A program made the position numbers and the translations under genes. Shown piece after piece: positions 1-11,649 of a stretch of DNA of 64,000 bases. Source of the DNA: Datisca glomerata (lineage: Eukaryota; Streptophyta; Magnoliopsida; Cucurbitales; Datiscaceae); assembly GCA_003255025.1 (NCBI GenBank), contig QANY01007420.1, positions 80,321 through 144,320 on the forward strand, given 5' to 3'. Below the pieces are notes generated by a model. It did not search any database. It was not told the origin of the DNA and saw only the letters and a list, made by a program, of their open reading frames with translations. Numbering within the stretch: the first letter of the stretch is position 1; every line of letters begins with the position of its first letter.

Positions 1-145
1 TTAATTAATGAAAACTTATTTATGAATGTTGTTTAAGAGAATAATTTCAGATTTCAGAAGTTTTTAATATTTTTCCAACGTTACCTATTCTACTGGATTA
101 GGGATACTACGACTAGTATCTACCTGCTAGAATGACTTTCTATCC

Positions 146-297
146 CTATGAAGATGAGCTTCAGTTGGCGTTCTTTTTTATCTTTATCATGAGTGTGAAA
201 GGTTGGAAGGCCCTGATGGGTCAAAGACTTTATGGTATTAGTGTTGAATTTTAAGCATTGTGTCAATTTATCTAGTTAGTCTTAAGAAGTAATTTGG
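146..297 (+). repeat. Left copy of a duplication flanking the copia element
   Basis: This segment matches the sequence immediately beyond the other end of the copia element (about 5432-5531). Shared blocks include GTTGGCGTTCTTTTTT, CATGAGTG and AAGTAATTTG. The match stops exactly where the LTR begins at 298. The left copy carries about 45 bp that the right copy lacks. It is not part of the LTR, because the two copies lie on opposite outer sides of the element. Confidence 0.7.
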
Positions 298-572
298 TGA
301 AGAATAACATGACAGGTTATGAAGAAGCTTAAACTGTCAAGAATTACAGTGAGGGAAGAAGAAAAGAGAGAAGGGAGAAGAGAGAAGAAGAGATCTAGGA
401 AGAAAGAATACTTCATTGTATTTCATGAAGCATTCGAGACAAGTATATATTCATTATACAAGATAGAAGGACTAAGCATAACTGTCATGATGGTTAGTAA
501 GCTACTTGTCTAAATATTGCTAAAGAACTATTATAATACAAACACTTAGCTTTAAAGCTAACTCTCATTACA
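298..572 (-). repeat. 3' LTR of Ty1/copia element
   Basis: This matches 5158-5424 over its whole length, with substitutions and small indels. In element (-) orientation it starts TGTAATGAGAG and ends ATTCTTCA, the normal TG..CA form. It directly follows the polypurine tract at 573-594. The + strand ORF inside it (319-513, very Lys/Arg/Glu-rich) is LTR sequence, not a gene. Confidence 0.85.
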
Positions 573-594
573 CTTAATATCCCCCCTCAAACTC
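573..594 (-). other. Polypurine tract of the copia element
   Basis: On the - strand this reads GAGTTTGAGGGGGGATATTA and then runs directly into the 3' LTR. This is the expected plus-strand primer site for reverse transcription and it fixes the orientation of the element. Confidence 0.8.
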
Positions 595-2621
595 ATACCA
601 AGTTGTAAGGACATGAGTTTGGTTTTAAGAGCATTAAACCTTGGTGTGGAGAGAGATTTTGTGAAGAGGTCTGCAAGCTAAAGTTTAGTGCCAATCTGAA
701 GAAGAACAATTAAATCATGTTATCACATTTTCCCTCACAAAATGGTAGTCTATTTCTACATGCTTTGTTCTAGCATGGAAAACTGGGTTAGAAGCCATTG
801 AAATAGCTGACGTGTTATCACACCATAATGTCGGAGGGTCTTTGAGGTAAACATAGAAATCACATAGAAGTTGTCGTAACCAAGTTGGTTCATCAGTAGT
901 ATTGGCCAATGCCTTATATTCAGCTTCTGTATAGGATCTTGACACTATGGTTTGCTTCTTAGCACTCCAAGAAACAGGATTAGAGCCTCAAAACATAACA
1001 AAACGTGATGTTGACCTTCTGTCAGATGGATCACCAACCCAATCTACATCAAAGAAGGCATGAAGTTACAAATTTTCAAGTTTAAATCAAATTCCATGAT
1101 CTAAAGTTGCAATGATATATCTAAGAATCCTTTTGAGTTGTAGTTGGAGAGTACATAAATTGGCATACCTTGTTGACACTAAATGTTATGTCAGGTCTTG
1201 TGAAAGTAAGGTATTGTAGGGCTTCTATTAAGCTTTTATAACAAATTATATCAGATAAAGAAGATCCTGAGCAAGAAGTGAAATATGATTTTGTAGAGCA
1301 TGGAAAGTTGCAGGGTTTTGCTTCTGTGATTCTAGCTTTCTTGAGAAGGTCTTTTGCATACTTTAGTTGATTAATAAAGATGCCTTTGGAGGAATGATGA
1401 ATCTCCAAACCCAGAAAGTATTGAAGCTTACATAGGTCTGTCATCTTAATTCCTGCTATAAGGTTGTGATAAGTTGTTCAGTGTAGAGTTTATCTAGTCC
1501 AGTTATGACTATATCACTAACATACAATACGAGATATGTAAGAGATATTCCAAAAAATCTAATAAAGAGTGAAGTATCAGGTTAAGAGGCAATGAATCCC
1601 AAAGTTTGAAGATGAGAAGTAAACCTATCAAACTAGACTATTAGAGCCTATTTTAAACCATACAAAGATTTATTGAGTCTGCAAACACATTGAGGTTGAG
1701 AAGTATCCACAAAGCAGGAGGTTGTGACATGTAAACCTCTTCCTTGAGAAATCCATGTAAGAATGCATTCTTGACATCTAACTGTCTGAGAGGCCAATTG
1801 AATTATACTGTAAAGATAGAATGATCCTTACTGGTTGGCTTCTTGATAACAGAACTGAAGGTTTCTTCATAGTCCAAACCAGGTTCTTGATGAAATCCCT
1901 TTACAACAAGTCTTGTTTTATGTCTAGCAATAATGCCATATGAGTTATACTTGATTCTATACACCCATTTGAGACCATTCCAGGAGGTAAGGGCACTAAG
2001 GACCAGGTTTGCTGAGATTTTAAAGCCTGAAACTCATCTTCCATAGCCTTAGTCCATTGTAGGTTTTTAGAGGCAACAAGGAAGCTAGTAGGTTCTAAAG
2101 GGCTAGAGTTATGAGCATTAGAAGCAGTGTATGCTTTCTTTTTTATTATTCCTACTTTAGATCTAATTTTCATGGAGTGTGTGTTATTAGGAGGTTGAAT
2201 ATCAGTAGAAGATATAGGTATAAGTGAAGGATGAGAAACAGGAACATTAAGATCTATAACTAGGGAGTTTGAGATATCAGGAGGAGATTCAGTACCTAAA
2301 AGTGCATCAGAAGAAGACATGCTAGAAGTAGAGTGATTATTTTCTGTAGTTTTTTCAGAAGATGAAATATCAGTACTGTTTTGAACAATATTAGAGTTTG
2401 TTCTATCAGAATTATGTAGAAGTTGAAAAGGCAGAAGAGCATTGACAAAATGTGAGTTTTGTGAAGTGTCAAATGCAACATCAGTACCTTTATTTATTAA
2501 TTGTGCATAGGGAAAGTTGGTCTCATCAAATAAAATGTATCTTGAAGTATACATCCTTTCAATAACAGGATCAAAGCATAAGTATCCCTTAAATTCTAAA
2601 GTATATCCAAGAATCTAAGAA

Positions 2622-2909
2622 TAGAGCTTTTCAAAAGGTGAAATATTATGTAGAGTAGGAGACGGCATCTTGTTAATGAGGAAGGCAGCAGTGAGAGAGG
2701 CATGAGATGAAAAAGTAGAGGAAGTAATGATTTGTGAAGCATGGCAAGGGCAGTGTTTCCTCCCAGTAATGCCATTTTGCTGAGGGGTACAGTGAAATGA
2801 TTTCTGGTGCAAAATAAAATTGTTTTCGAGGAAAGTTTTGGACTGATTGCTAGTGTATTCTCCTCCACCATCACTTCTTAAAATTTTAATTTTAGTGGAG
2901 AATTGGTTT
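2622..2909 (-). repeat. Integrase segment duplication, copy A
   Basis: This ~288-bp block is repeated almost unchanged at 3030-3317, about 408 bp away in the same orientation. It covers the integrase core around DGGGEYTSNQS and CTPQQNG. The stretch between the copies (2910-3029) contains a smaller repeat: AGCAAGGGAT(A/G)ACATGCACAT occurs near 2910 and again near 2966. Confidence 0.9.
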
Positions 2910-3029
2910 AGCAAGGGATAACATGCACATCCAACAACTTTCCTTATGCCTATTATGGGGGCTTTAGCAAGGGATGACATGCACATCCAACGACTTTTTT
3001 TAGATGTGCATAGTCTAGAATCTTATACT

Positions 3030-3317
3030 AGAGTTTTTCAAAAACTGAAATATTATGTAGAGTAGGAGACGGCATCTTGTTAATGAGGAAGGCAGCAGTG
3101 AGAGAGGCATGAGATGAAAAATGAAGAGGAAGTGATGATTTGTGAAGCATGGCAAGGGCAGTGTTTCCTCCCAGCAGTGCCATTTTGCTGAGGGGTACAC
3201 TGATATGATTTCTGGTGCAAAATAAAATTGTTTTAGAGGAAATTTTTGGACTGATTGCTAGTGTATTCTCCTCCACCATCACTTCTTAAAATTTTAATTT
3301 TAGTGGAGAATTGGTTT
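3030..3317 (-). repeat. Integrase segment duplication, copy B
   Basis: Second copy of the block at 2622-2909. Because it continues smoothly upstream into the remaining integrase (ENQFSTKIKILRSDGGG), copy B is probably in its original context and copy A is the added one. Confidence 0.9.
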
Positions 3318-5143
3318 TCAACATATTCTTTGAACTTTCGAAATATAGATAGGACTTCAAATTTAGATAGTAAGATAAAAGTGCACATATATCTAGTAAG
3401 GTCATTTATAAAAGAGACATAGTATTTATAACCTAAGAGATATAATGGGTGAAGGACCCCAAACATCAGAATGTATTAGTTCTAATGTTGAATTAGAAAT
3501 AAAAGATGACATTTGAAAAGGTAATCTAGTCACTTTGCTAAGAACACAGCTTTCACAAATACATGGATTTTCTGCAGAATCTAAAGATATTTATGCTTCG
3601 GATAATGCTAGCTTTATTACTGAATTGGATGCATGCCTGAGTATATTATGCCAGATTGCGTTTGAGATCTTTATTCCAACGTATGCTACTGGTGTTCATT
3701 TAGGTTTGGATGCTATGACAGATGTGGGAATAGGGTACAAACCATTCTTAATAGGTCCTTTGTAAAGATTCATGCCCTTGGTTTTGTCCTGAATCATAAA
3801 GAAGTTTGCATAAAAAATAAAGATACAATTGTTATCTAAATAACACTGATACGCAGGAAAGAGATTTAAGGCTATATTAGGAGTGCAATGAACTTTAAGC
3901 AAATTAAAGAGTGAGAATCACTAAAGAATAAACCTGAAGTGTGTGTTATAAGGAGATTTTGGCCATTACACATAGCTACACTATCATCACTAGTGTATTC
4001 TTCATAATAGAACAAATTGTTTATATAAGGTGTTAGATGTGTGTTGCAGCCTGAATCAGTAAGCTAGACTTGTTGGTTTGTTGAGTTTATAGAGTTTCTC
4101 ATCATTGCTGCCATTGCAGCAAGTTGGGTTGGAGGATTTTTGCTTTGATAGAAATAATTCATTCTATGATAGCAATCAATGGCATTCTAGCTAGGCTTTT
4201 GGCAGATTTGACGGTAAATTCTTCCTTGATTTGTATTAGAAGTTGTTTTAGGTGTAAACTGACCATTTTGTGCTGGTGGGTTGCCAAGAATGGAAGGGAG
4301 GGTTCCAAAGTTTGATTGACTGTGGTTGAAGCCTCTGCCAGAATTAAATATTCCTCCTCTGAATGATCAACCTCTTCCTTTGTTAAACTATCATCCTCTA
4401 TTAAACTTATTACTTTGAGCAACATAAAAGGCAATAGACTGAAAGAAACTTTCTTGTTGTTTGTTTTGAGTGTTTAAAGATCTCTCTTCAGATTTAAGAA
4501 GAACATGTAGCTCTTCTAGGTTCATAGGTTCTGCTCTGACTCTTATTGTTGTTTTGAGGGTGTTGAATTCTGCATGAAGGCCATTTATGGTGTAAATCAT
4601 TATGTCTTCATCCTCAATGCTCACTAAGAGAACGGCAAGCTTGTCATGTATCGGTTTAATTCTCAGTGTATATGAGTCAATCTCTTCATTACTTTTCTTT
4701 TCAATGGTTTGCAAATCAGATTTGAGTTGCGGGATATTTGATCTGGAGATGGAGTAAAATATTTTTTCTATTGCACATCAAACTTCCATTGAAGTGTTGC
4801 ATCTTACTATATAGGACAAGGCCATCTAAGATAGTGTAGCATTGATCAAAGTCATCAGGGCCTGATCTTAGGTTTTCCATTGGTCAAATCTTAGATTTCT
4901 TGATTTCTCATCTTTGTCATTGGTGATGAATTACTCGGGGCATGTTAGGCTTCCATCAACAAAGACAAAGACTAAATGAGCTTTGAGAATGGAGGTGATT
5001 TGGTATTTTCAAAGAACCAATTGGATGAGTCTAATCTAATAGAAATCAAATTACATATGTTTGAAAGAAGGAAAAATGGAGAATGAATATCAGAGTTGAA
5101 ACCTTTATTTGTTGCCATTTTTAAGAGACATTTGTCTTAATGT

Positions 5144-5157
5144 GGCTTTGATACCAA
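5144..5157 (-). other. Primer binding site (initiator Met tRNA type)
   Basis: On the - strand TTGGTATCAAAGCC follows directly after the 5' LTR end (..ATTCTTCA). It is the usual plant copia PBS (TGGTATCAGAGC) with one change, complementary to the 3' end of initiator Met tRNA. Confidence 0.85.
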
Positions 5158-5424
5158 TGAAGAATAATATGACAGGTCATGAAGAAGCTTAAACTGTCAA
5201 GAATTTCAAGGAAAGGGAAGAAGAAAAGAGAGAAGAGACAAGGGAGAAGATGAAAGTCAAGAAGAAAGAATACTTCTTTGTATTACATTAAGCCTTCGAG
5301 GCAAGTATATATTCATTATACAAGATAGAAGGACTAAGCGTAATCATGACAATTAGTAAGCTAACTGTCTTAATACTACTAAAGAATTAATACACACTTA
5401 GGTTAAAAGCTAACTCTCATTACA
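5158..5424 (-). repeat. 5' LTR of Ty1/copia element
   Basis: This pairs with 298-572. It is bounded on its inner side by the PBS and on its outer side by the flanking duplication from about 5432. It shares long blocks such as GAAGAAGCTTAAACTGTCAA and AGTATATATTCATTATACAA with the other LTR. Confidence 0.85.
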
Positions 5425-5431
5425 CTTAATA

Positions 5432-5531
5432 TGAGTGAAAGTTGAGCTTTAGTTGGCGTTCTTTTTTGTCTTCATCATGAGTGAAAGATGGGTTTTAACT
5501 ATTATGTCAATTCATCTCGTCAGTTTTAAAA
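5432..5531 (+). repeat. Right copy of the duplication flanking the copia element
   Basis: Counterpart of 146-297. It begins directly after the 5' LTR and ends at AAGTAATTTG, the same bases that abut the opposite LTR at 297. Confidence 0.7.
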
Positions 5532-6457
5532 AGTAATTTGACCACACAATAAAATTCATTTGACAATTAAACTCTTGTATATATTCTATTAAACATTTTT
5601 TATCATATTTAAACTTTTTGTTATATGTTCATTAATTTATATCGCAAACAACTCCAGATGATAGATACAACAACAAATGAACCCGCTGTACCACAACCAT
5701 CGTTCTTTGTCAATGGTTTTATTTGTTGCATACCTAATTAAAAATAGTCACTAATATTAATTTTAATAAGAAAATGTCTAGATCCCCATGAAGTAACAAA
5801 TAAAAATATACAAGAATCAGATAGAGACCCTTGTTTTAATTTAAGTGTCCCTTAGTTAATATAATAAAATCAATAATAATTGAATGTAATTTGCATCATC
5901 ACTGACTTTATAGCTAGTGTATTTTCTCCTTTCCTTTAAATAGTGAACGTTCTTCAATCTCCATTCCAATACTCTCACACATCTATCTCTCCTCTCTCCT
6001 CTCTCCTCTTGAGTGATCAGTAAAATGACGTTTTTTGGGGTTAAAATGACATTTTCGTCGAGTTTATTTCGGCAAAGATCCTGAAAGCCGAAGAATCTCC
6101 CCCGTGAACTTCCCGAACAACGTCGGAGACGATGCCGCAAATTCCAGGTTGGAGAGAAACATCGCTGATTAGCTCCAAGAAACACTTCACTTCTCAGGAT
6201 ACATGCGAGTAATACCCAAATATGTTCTTCCATTGTGATTTGATTTAATTTTTTATTTAAAAACCAAACGAAAGTTTCCACAAGTCGATCAGTCTCTGGA
6301 TTTGAAACAACGGTTTATATGCATGGTATTAGTCATTATTTACAACAACACTTTGAAGTCTTCAACATAAATTACGACTCAGAATCAACTACCGAGTTCT
6401 TAATCTTTACGTGCTTTTTTTTTAAATTATGCTTTAACTTTGGCATGATATTAATAG
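5532..6457. other. Intergenic and probable 5' region of the 5-phosphatase gene
   Basis: 5532-5890 is AT-rich with no recognisable feature. From about 5985 there is a CT-rich run (repeated CTCCTCT) typical of a plant 5' UTR, followed by ATG near 6024. An in-phase candidate first exon would end at 6147 (CCAG/GTTGGA). Its reading frame (..GKDPESRRIS..NSR) joins the exon at 6458 correctly, but it is out of frame with the ATG. Confidence 0.4.
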
Positions 6458-9400
6458 GATATTCGTTGGGTCATGGAATGTTGGAGGACTTTCACCACCT
6501 GAGGACTTGGACATGCATGATTGGCTTCAAACCCAAAATCATCTCTCTGACATCTATGTTCTCGGGTACTAATCATTATCTGTTATTATCTGCTTTTTAT
6601 TCTCTCATATTCAATCTCAGTCATTCAAATAATTTTTAACAACTTAAATTTTTCTATATATTTAATTTAATTTGGATTTTAAAGTATAAATTTATGAATT
6701 CAATAGTGTTTTCAATTAATTATAGGTTTCAAGAAATTGTTCCTCTCAATACTGAAAATATTCTGAGATACGAAAACAAAAGGGGTTCAAGGAAATGGAA
6801 TTCACTAATAAGAGCAAGTCTTAACCAGAGAGTATTACCAAACAGCAAATTAGTTGAAGAGGAGAAAGCAAATAGAACAGATATTCAGCAAAATATATGC
6901 ACCGAAGAGGATGATTATGTGTGCATTATGAGCAAGCAAATGGTTGGGATTTTTCTATCTGTTTGGGTTAGAAATGAGCTTTGCCAATACATCAAACACC
7001 CTTCCGTCTCTTCTGTTGGCTGTGGCATCATGGGTTGCTTTGGCAATAAGGTAATCATTCGTTACTCTATTTATCGAAATTACTCTCCGTCATAAATGAT
7101 GTGTCACAGTTTATCTCATATTTATTTCTTGCAATTAAATCCAGACGATTTTAAGTTAAACACAATTACATTGAAAGTTGTCAATATTATCTCCAAGGTT
7201 CTTAAAAGCCTATTTGATGGTCCAAAATCTGTCCGGGACATCTTTACCCGGTTGTTAATTAAAAGTTCGTACCCAACATGCTGCCTTGGTAGCAAGAACT
7301 ATCACCGGTGGTAGCATCCACCAATTCCTGAGTTTTTCTTCTCCTTGCCGGTGGTTAGATTCCGGCCAACCGATGGCTTTCAATTGAATTTAAATAATTA
7401 ATTAATTGCTATTGTTAAAAAAATCTCAAATTTCACAAGTTATAGCTGCGGAAATTATAGAGAACAGTCAATTTTTCTAAAACACTAAAATGTTTTAGCA
7501 ATTAACCGGAAAAATATTTTCTTTACAAAAGTGACCAAATCTTAAATATTAAAAAATTCACAAAAAAAAAATCTGTGTACAATTCCGCAGACATCAAACT
7601 CATCTACGGTATATCAATATATACCTATACTACATAGCTATTTACATAGTATAAAGATGCATACACACATATATAAATTACTCATATGTGTTTTTTTTTT
7701 GTCAAAGAGAAGGGGTGTAAAAACATCCCAATAGAAAGAGTCATTCATTAATAAAAAAAAAAAGAATACATAATTGCAAGGAGCATAACTCAGGGCATAA
7801 AATAGACAGCTCAAGATGGAGAAAGAAATCAAAAGGTGCATCAAGACATCCTAGCTAAGCTGGCACCTCCTTAACACCATCATCATCTAACCTAGACCAA
7901 CCAAAATAAAGAAGAGAGCTGGAGGAAACATCACTGGCGAGTCACAACCAGCATAAATATCAAAGAAGCCCACCAGCTAGCCTCGTTAAAACATTTCCTG
8001 AAAAAAAAAACCCAATGGGGAAAACCCAAAAAAGAAAAAAGAGTATTATCCAAAAATAAGGATTAAAATCATGAACTATTACAAAAACAGACACTCATAA
8101 AGGAAGGAAGTCCCTATGCACCGAACTGCTTAGCCATACCTACTGATAACCAAAGCGGAAGACAATCACTCCAGATACGACAATCACCAAAAAGGCCATG
8201 CTAGGAAGGTGATGAGCAACACCATTAAAACACCTAGGAACGTGATTAAAAGAAATCTTAAACACCAACTTAAACCATGAAATGTCAGCAATGACAGAAT
8301 CATTACCTATATTGTCGTCAGAAGTAAAAGGCAAAGTATTAATCACCTCCCTAGCATCACTATTAACCCTTAATAAGGCATCATGAGGAATATCACCATA
8401 ACAAATATCCCAGAAGAGCGCCATCGCTTCACCTGAAAACACATCTATGCTACGTTCCATAGGATGGTAACCAATCTTCATAATCTGTCCAACGGGGTTC
8501 GAAATAACAAAACCCAAACCTTCTCTCCCTTTAGTCCAAGTCTCATCTTTCCAAATACTCCAAGAATGATAAGAACTCACCTGACCTGGATGAGGCCCAG
8601 GGATAGCAAGATCCATCTGGTTAACCTGGATGGAATTAGATCTCTGAAAATATGATGCTTGTTTGTCTGTGATAGCAACGGCTTCAGCAGGGGTCAGATT
8701 GAGACTAGAAAAACAAGTAGAATTCTATGTCTTCCATAAACACCATAAACCGTAGCAAAACCAAGCCAAATTATCTTCAACGTTGGGACCCCTGTTCAGC
8801 AACGTGAAGATTTTCTTCCAAACAGAGAAAAAATCATCACCAATTAAAGCTTCTGATCTGATACCGAGGTAACTCGCGAACCAAAAAGCTCTACAAAACT
8901 GGCACTGAAAAAAATAAATGTCCCGGACAGATTCTGGTCTAGAAATCCATGGGTCCTTCCAAATATCGATACTATTGCCATCGCCAACACGCCAAAGAAT
9001 ACCACGTTCAAGTATTTTCCTCCCTTCTAAAATACTACGCCACCCCTATTATCTCCAAGGTTCTTAAAAGCCTATTTGATGGTGCAAAATCTGTCCGGGA
9101 CATCTTTACCTGCTTGTTAATTAAAAATTTTGTACCCAACATGCTCTACTTTGGTAGCAAGAACTATCACCGGTGGTAGTATCCACCAATTCCTGAGTTT
9201 TTCTTCTCCTTGCCGGTGGTTAGATTCCGGCAACCGATGAGAAAATTCTTGGCTTTCAATTGAATTAAAATAAATAATTAATTGCTATTGTTAACAAAAA
9301 TCTCAAATGTCATAAGTTATAGCTGCGGAAATTATAGAGCATGGTCCATTTTTAAAATATGTTTTAGCAATTAACCGGAAATTTTTTTTTACAAAAGTGA

Positions 9401-11322
9401 CCAAATCTTAAATGTTAAAAAATTCACAAAAAATAAAAATCAGTGTACAATTCCGCAGGCATCAAATCTATCCACGGTATATGAATGTATACCTATACTA
9501 CGTAGCTATTTACATAGTATATAGATGCATATACACGTATATCAATTTACTCAGATGTGTTTTAAAAGTAATTGACAAGCTCGTCCTTTCTTTCATTTTT
9601 TAACAGTTTTTAACAAGTTTCTTCATTCGACAGGGTTCGGTATCTATAAGATTGTTCATACATGAAACAAGCTTCTGCTTTGTATGTTGTCATTTGGCTT
9701 CTGGTGGAAAAGAAGGAGACGAAAGGCATAGAAATTCAAACGTTGCTGATATACTCTCATATACAACCTTTACTTCCGATTTATTGACAAAATTACCCCA
9801 GAAAATTCTTGATCATGAGTACGTATTTTGAAATTTTTCATTTTCATGGTACTGTCGCGACACTATAGTAAGAACAACCTAGTAAATATAAATCATATTC
9901 GACCATTCAACAATATTTACGTAAATCCCATTGATAATATGCAAGAAATTGTCCTATTTTGACATTATTTTGTATTCTTCAACCACATTTTTTGTGTAAT
10001 GCTAACGTTGTACTATTAAAACAACTAAAAATTTTAAAAGATTATTGTATAGTGATTAGTGACAGTGTAAAAGAAAGAAAATATTTAAGCGTTGACTCCT
10101 ATTTCAACCAAAAAATAATAATACTTTTTCTCAAACAAAAATTTACTGATGATATGAATTTCCTGTAGTCGGATTATTTGGCTGGGCGACTTAAATTACA
10201 GGATAAACTTATCAGATTCAACGACAAGATCTCTAGTGGAAAATAAAGAGTGGAATATTTTGCTACAAAGTGATCAGGTACTATTATTATATATTCTTAA
10301 TTATTCACAAAAATGATTTCCTAAAAATTTACATTATTTTTAGTTTAATTATGAAATTAACTTAAGATAGAAACTTGATTATGAAAAATAAAGCTAAAGG
10401 CAGAGCTGATGGAGGGTCATGTATTCGAAGGTTGGCATGAAGAAGCTATAGAATTTCCACCTACTTACAAGTATAATCTGAATTCAGATGTCTATTTTGG
10501 ATCCAACCAGAAAACAAGAGACAGAAACAGTCGCTCACCTGCATGGTATATCGCTTTTTTTACCGTCGTCAAAAGACTCTTTAACATGTTAATTAATTTA
10601 GATATTTGATTTGTAAAGGATTAGAGTAATTTTAAACAGACTAAATTATAGGGTGATTTTTAATTTTTTTTAAGTGATTTGTTAATCATTCATATGTTAT
10701 TTAAAATAGTGATAAAATAATAACATAAAAATAATTAAATTACTGGGCCAATTTAAATTTTGTTTATAATTTGATCGGTTTAGATTAAACTTAAGGGTTA
10801 AATATTCACCTACTTATTGAGTCTTTCGCCAATAGAAAATTTACTCTCAAATATGTTTTAATCTTCAAATATAAGGAAAAGCTTTATAGAACTACAAAAT
10901 TAGTAAATATCATAATTCTTTAGAACAAACTATGAAGTCATTTGAGTTTCAAAACAATAAAATTTCAGCAACTTATAAATAAAAAATTTCACCAGTAAGA
11001 ATCTTTTAATATTTTTATTTTATAAAAAAATTTGTAAGCTTCAATTCTACGAAAAACTGTTTAGAACTAATATAAAAAGTTTATTCTTACTAGTGAGTTG
11101 GCGGACGTCCGGTTTTGTAGGTGTGACCGGATACTATGGTTCGGGAAGGGACTAAAGCAAAACCAGTATAACAGAGGAGAATGTAAAATGTCTGACCATA
11201 GACCTGTTTCGGCAAGATTTACAGCAGAGATTGAGGTGTTAAGAACCTGTGAGGAAACAGAAAGCTTTAATTACCTAAACAATCATTTTGTAAAAGGTTT
11301 TCAAAGGCAAATTTCCAAGTAA
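6458..11322 (+). CDS. Type I inositol-polyphosphate 5-phosphatase (5PTase), 5' end unresolved
   Basis: This enzyme family removes the 5-phosphate from soluble inositol phosphates or phosphoinositides and so limits Ca2+ and lipid signalling. Six exons join in phase with GT..AG introns: 6458-6565 (IFVGSWNVGG, DIYVLG), 6726-7050 (FQEIVPLNTENIL, VWVRNELCQYI), 9634-9818 (GSVSIRLF, CCHLASGGKEGDE), 10169-10277 (WLGDLNYRI, catalytic motif I), 10394-10545 (FPPTYKYNLNS) and 11121-11322 (WCDRILWFGKGLKQ and SDHRPV, catalytic motif II), ending in TAA. They encode 359 residues. Both signature motifs are intact and no internal stop is seen. Full plant members usually have roughly 400-650 residues, so an N-terminal exon is missing from this model. 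The intron 7051-9633 is enlarged by a LINE insertion. It is probably functional if a first exon exists; otherwise it is a recently disabled copy. Confidence 0.85.
7185..7694 (+). repeat. ~510-bp direct repeat, left of intronic LINE
   Basis: This is nearly the same as 9047-9563 over its full length, starting at TATTATCTCCAAGG and ending at ATGTGTTTT. Its right edge is the poly(T) that marks the LINE 3' end. The copies differ by scattered substitutions and small indels, so the event is old. Confidence 0.9.
7695..9046 (-). mobile_element. 5'-truncated LINE (L1-type) in 5PTase intron
   Basis: The element lies antisense to the host gene. The poly(T) at 7691-7700 is its poly(A) tail. Reading from 9046 on the - strand gives the segment after RT (GWRSILEGRKIL, DIWKDPWI), then a jump to a zf-RVT-like part (FWFASYLGIRSEAL, CLWKT), then an RNase H-like domain (8616-8140; GLGFVISNPVG, RVNSDAREV, GVAHHL). 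Endonuclease and RT are absent, so it is 5' truncated with an internal deletion. It cannot move by itself. Confidence 0.8.
9047..9563 (+). repeat. ~510-bp direct repeat, right of intronic LINE
   Basis: Second copy of 7185-7694. It begins exactly at the LINE's truncated 5' end and leads into the polypyrimidine tract and the acceptor of the exon at 9634. It therefore occupies the original intron position. Confidence 0.9.
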
Positions 11323-11540
11323 TGTTAGATCAAGCTTCCATAGTTGACCACTTGGAATTGTAGAATGTATATTATTAGTTGTGTCTGTGCCTGTATATTG
11401 TTGTTCAACCAGCAACATTTTGCAAAGGGAATTGAACAAATGTACTTAAGTCAACACCAAATAGGACATGTCAAAGCTATAGTTCATATATTGTATCTAT
11501 ATTTTCACCAAATTTTCAGCAATCTTGAGCGACCCAAATT
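11323..11540 (+). other. 5-phosphatase 3' region
   Basis: No coding signal is recognised. Short ORFs here have no family resemblance. This is the likely 3' UTR before the gypsy LTR remnant. Confidence 0.3.
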
Positions 11541-11620
11541 TTACGTAAATCAATAATATTTTAGAATGGTTGTTTGTACTTTTCTATTCAAGTCTTTCCC
11601 GTAGAGCTTCCGCTACATCA
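11541..11620 (+). repeat. 5' LTR remnant of Ty3/gypsy element
   Basis: The stretch from about 11541 to CGCTACATCA at 11620 matches the end of the 3' LTR (14175-14251), with AATCAATAAT..TTTAGAA and TTCCGCTACATCA in common. Most of this LTR is lost or unalignable. Confidence 0.65.
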
Positions 11621-11621
11621 G

Positions 11622-11634
11622 TTGGTATCAAAAC
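11622..11634 (+). other. Primer binding site of gypsy element
   Basis: TTGGTATCAAAACC directly follows the LTR end and resembles the initiator Met tRNA PBS with one or two changes. Confidence 0.65.
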
Positions 11635-11649
11635 CTAAAATCATTAGTG

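Larger units (their letters stand above)
715..5118 (-). pseudogene. Ty1/copia gag-pol polyprotein, broken
   Basis: Read on the - strand the domains run in copia order. The gag start is at 5118 (MATNKGFNS). A UBN2-type gag lies at 4714-4391. A CCHC zinc knuckle near 4190-4130 has a stop in place of its His. The protease core LTDSGC lies near 4060, followed by a GAG pre-integrase domain to about 3690. The integrase core (DGGGEYTS, CTPQQNG) lies at 3466-2615. Reverse transcriptase starts near 2060 (WTKAMEDEF) and continues through 1444-1121 (LQYFLGLEI). RNase H at 945-715 keeps EAEYKALA and LWCDN. Integrase before RT identifies Ty1/copia. Many stops and frame changes make it non-functional. The two LTRs have drifted apart, so the insertion is old. 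Confidence 0.9.

Noticed and set aside
3535..3765. + strand ORF of 76 codons
   Set aside because: Antisense to the copia protease/pre-integrase region.
5856..6281. 141-codon - strand ORF
   Set aside because: Antisense to the likely leader of the 5-phosphatase gene. The protein has no family resemblance and arises from the CT-rich run.
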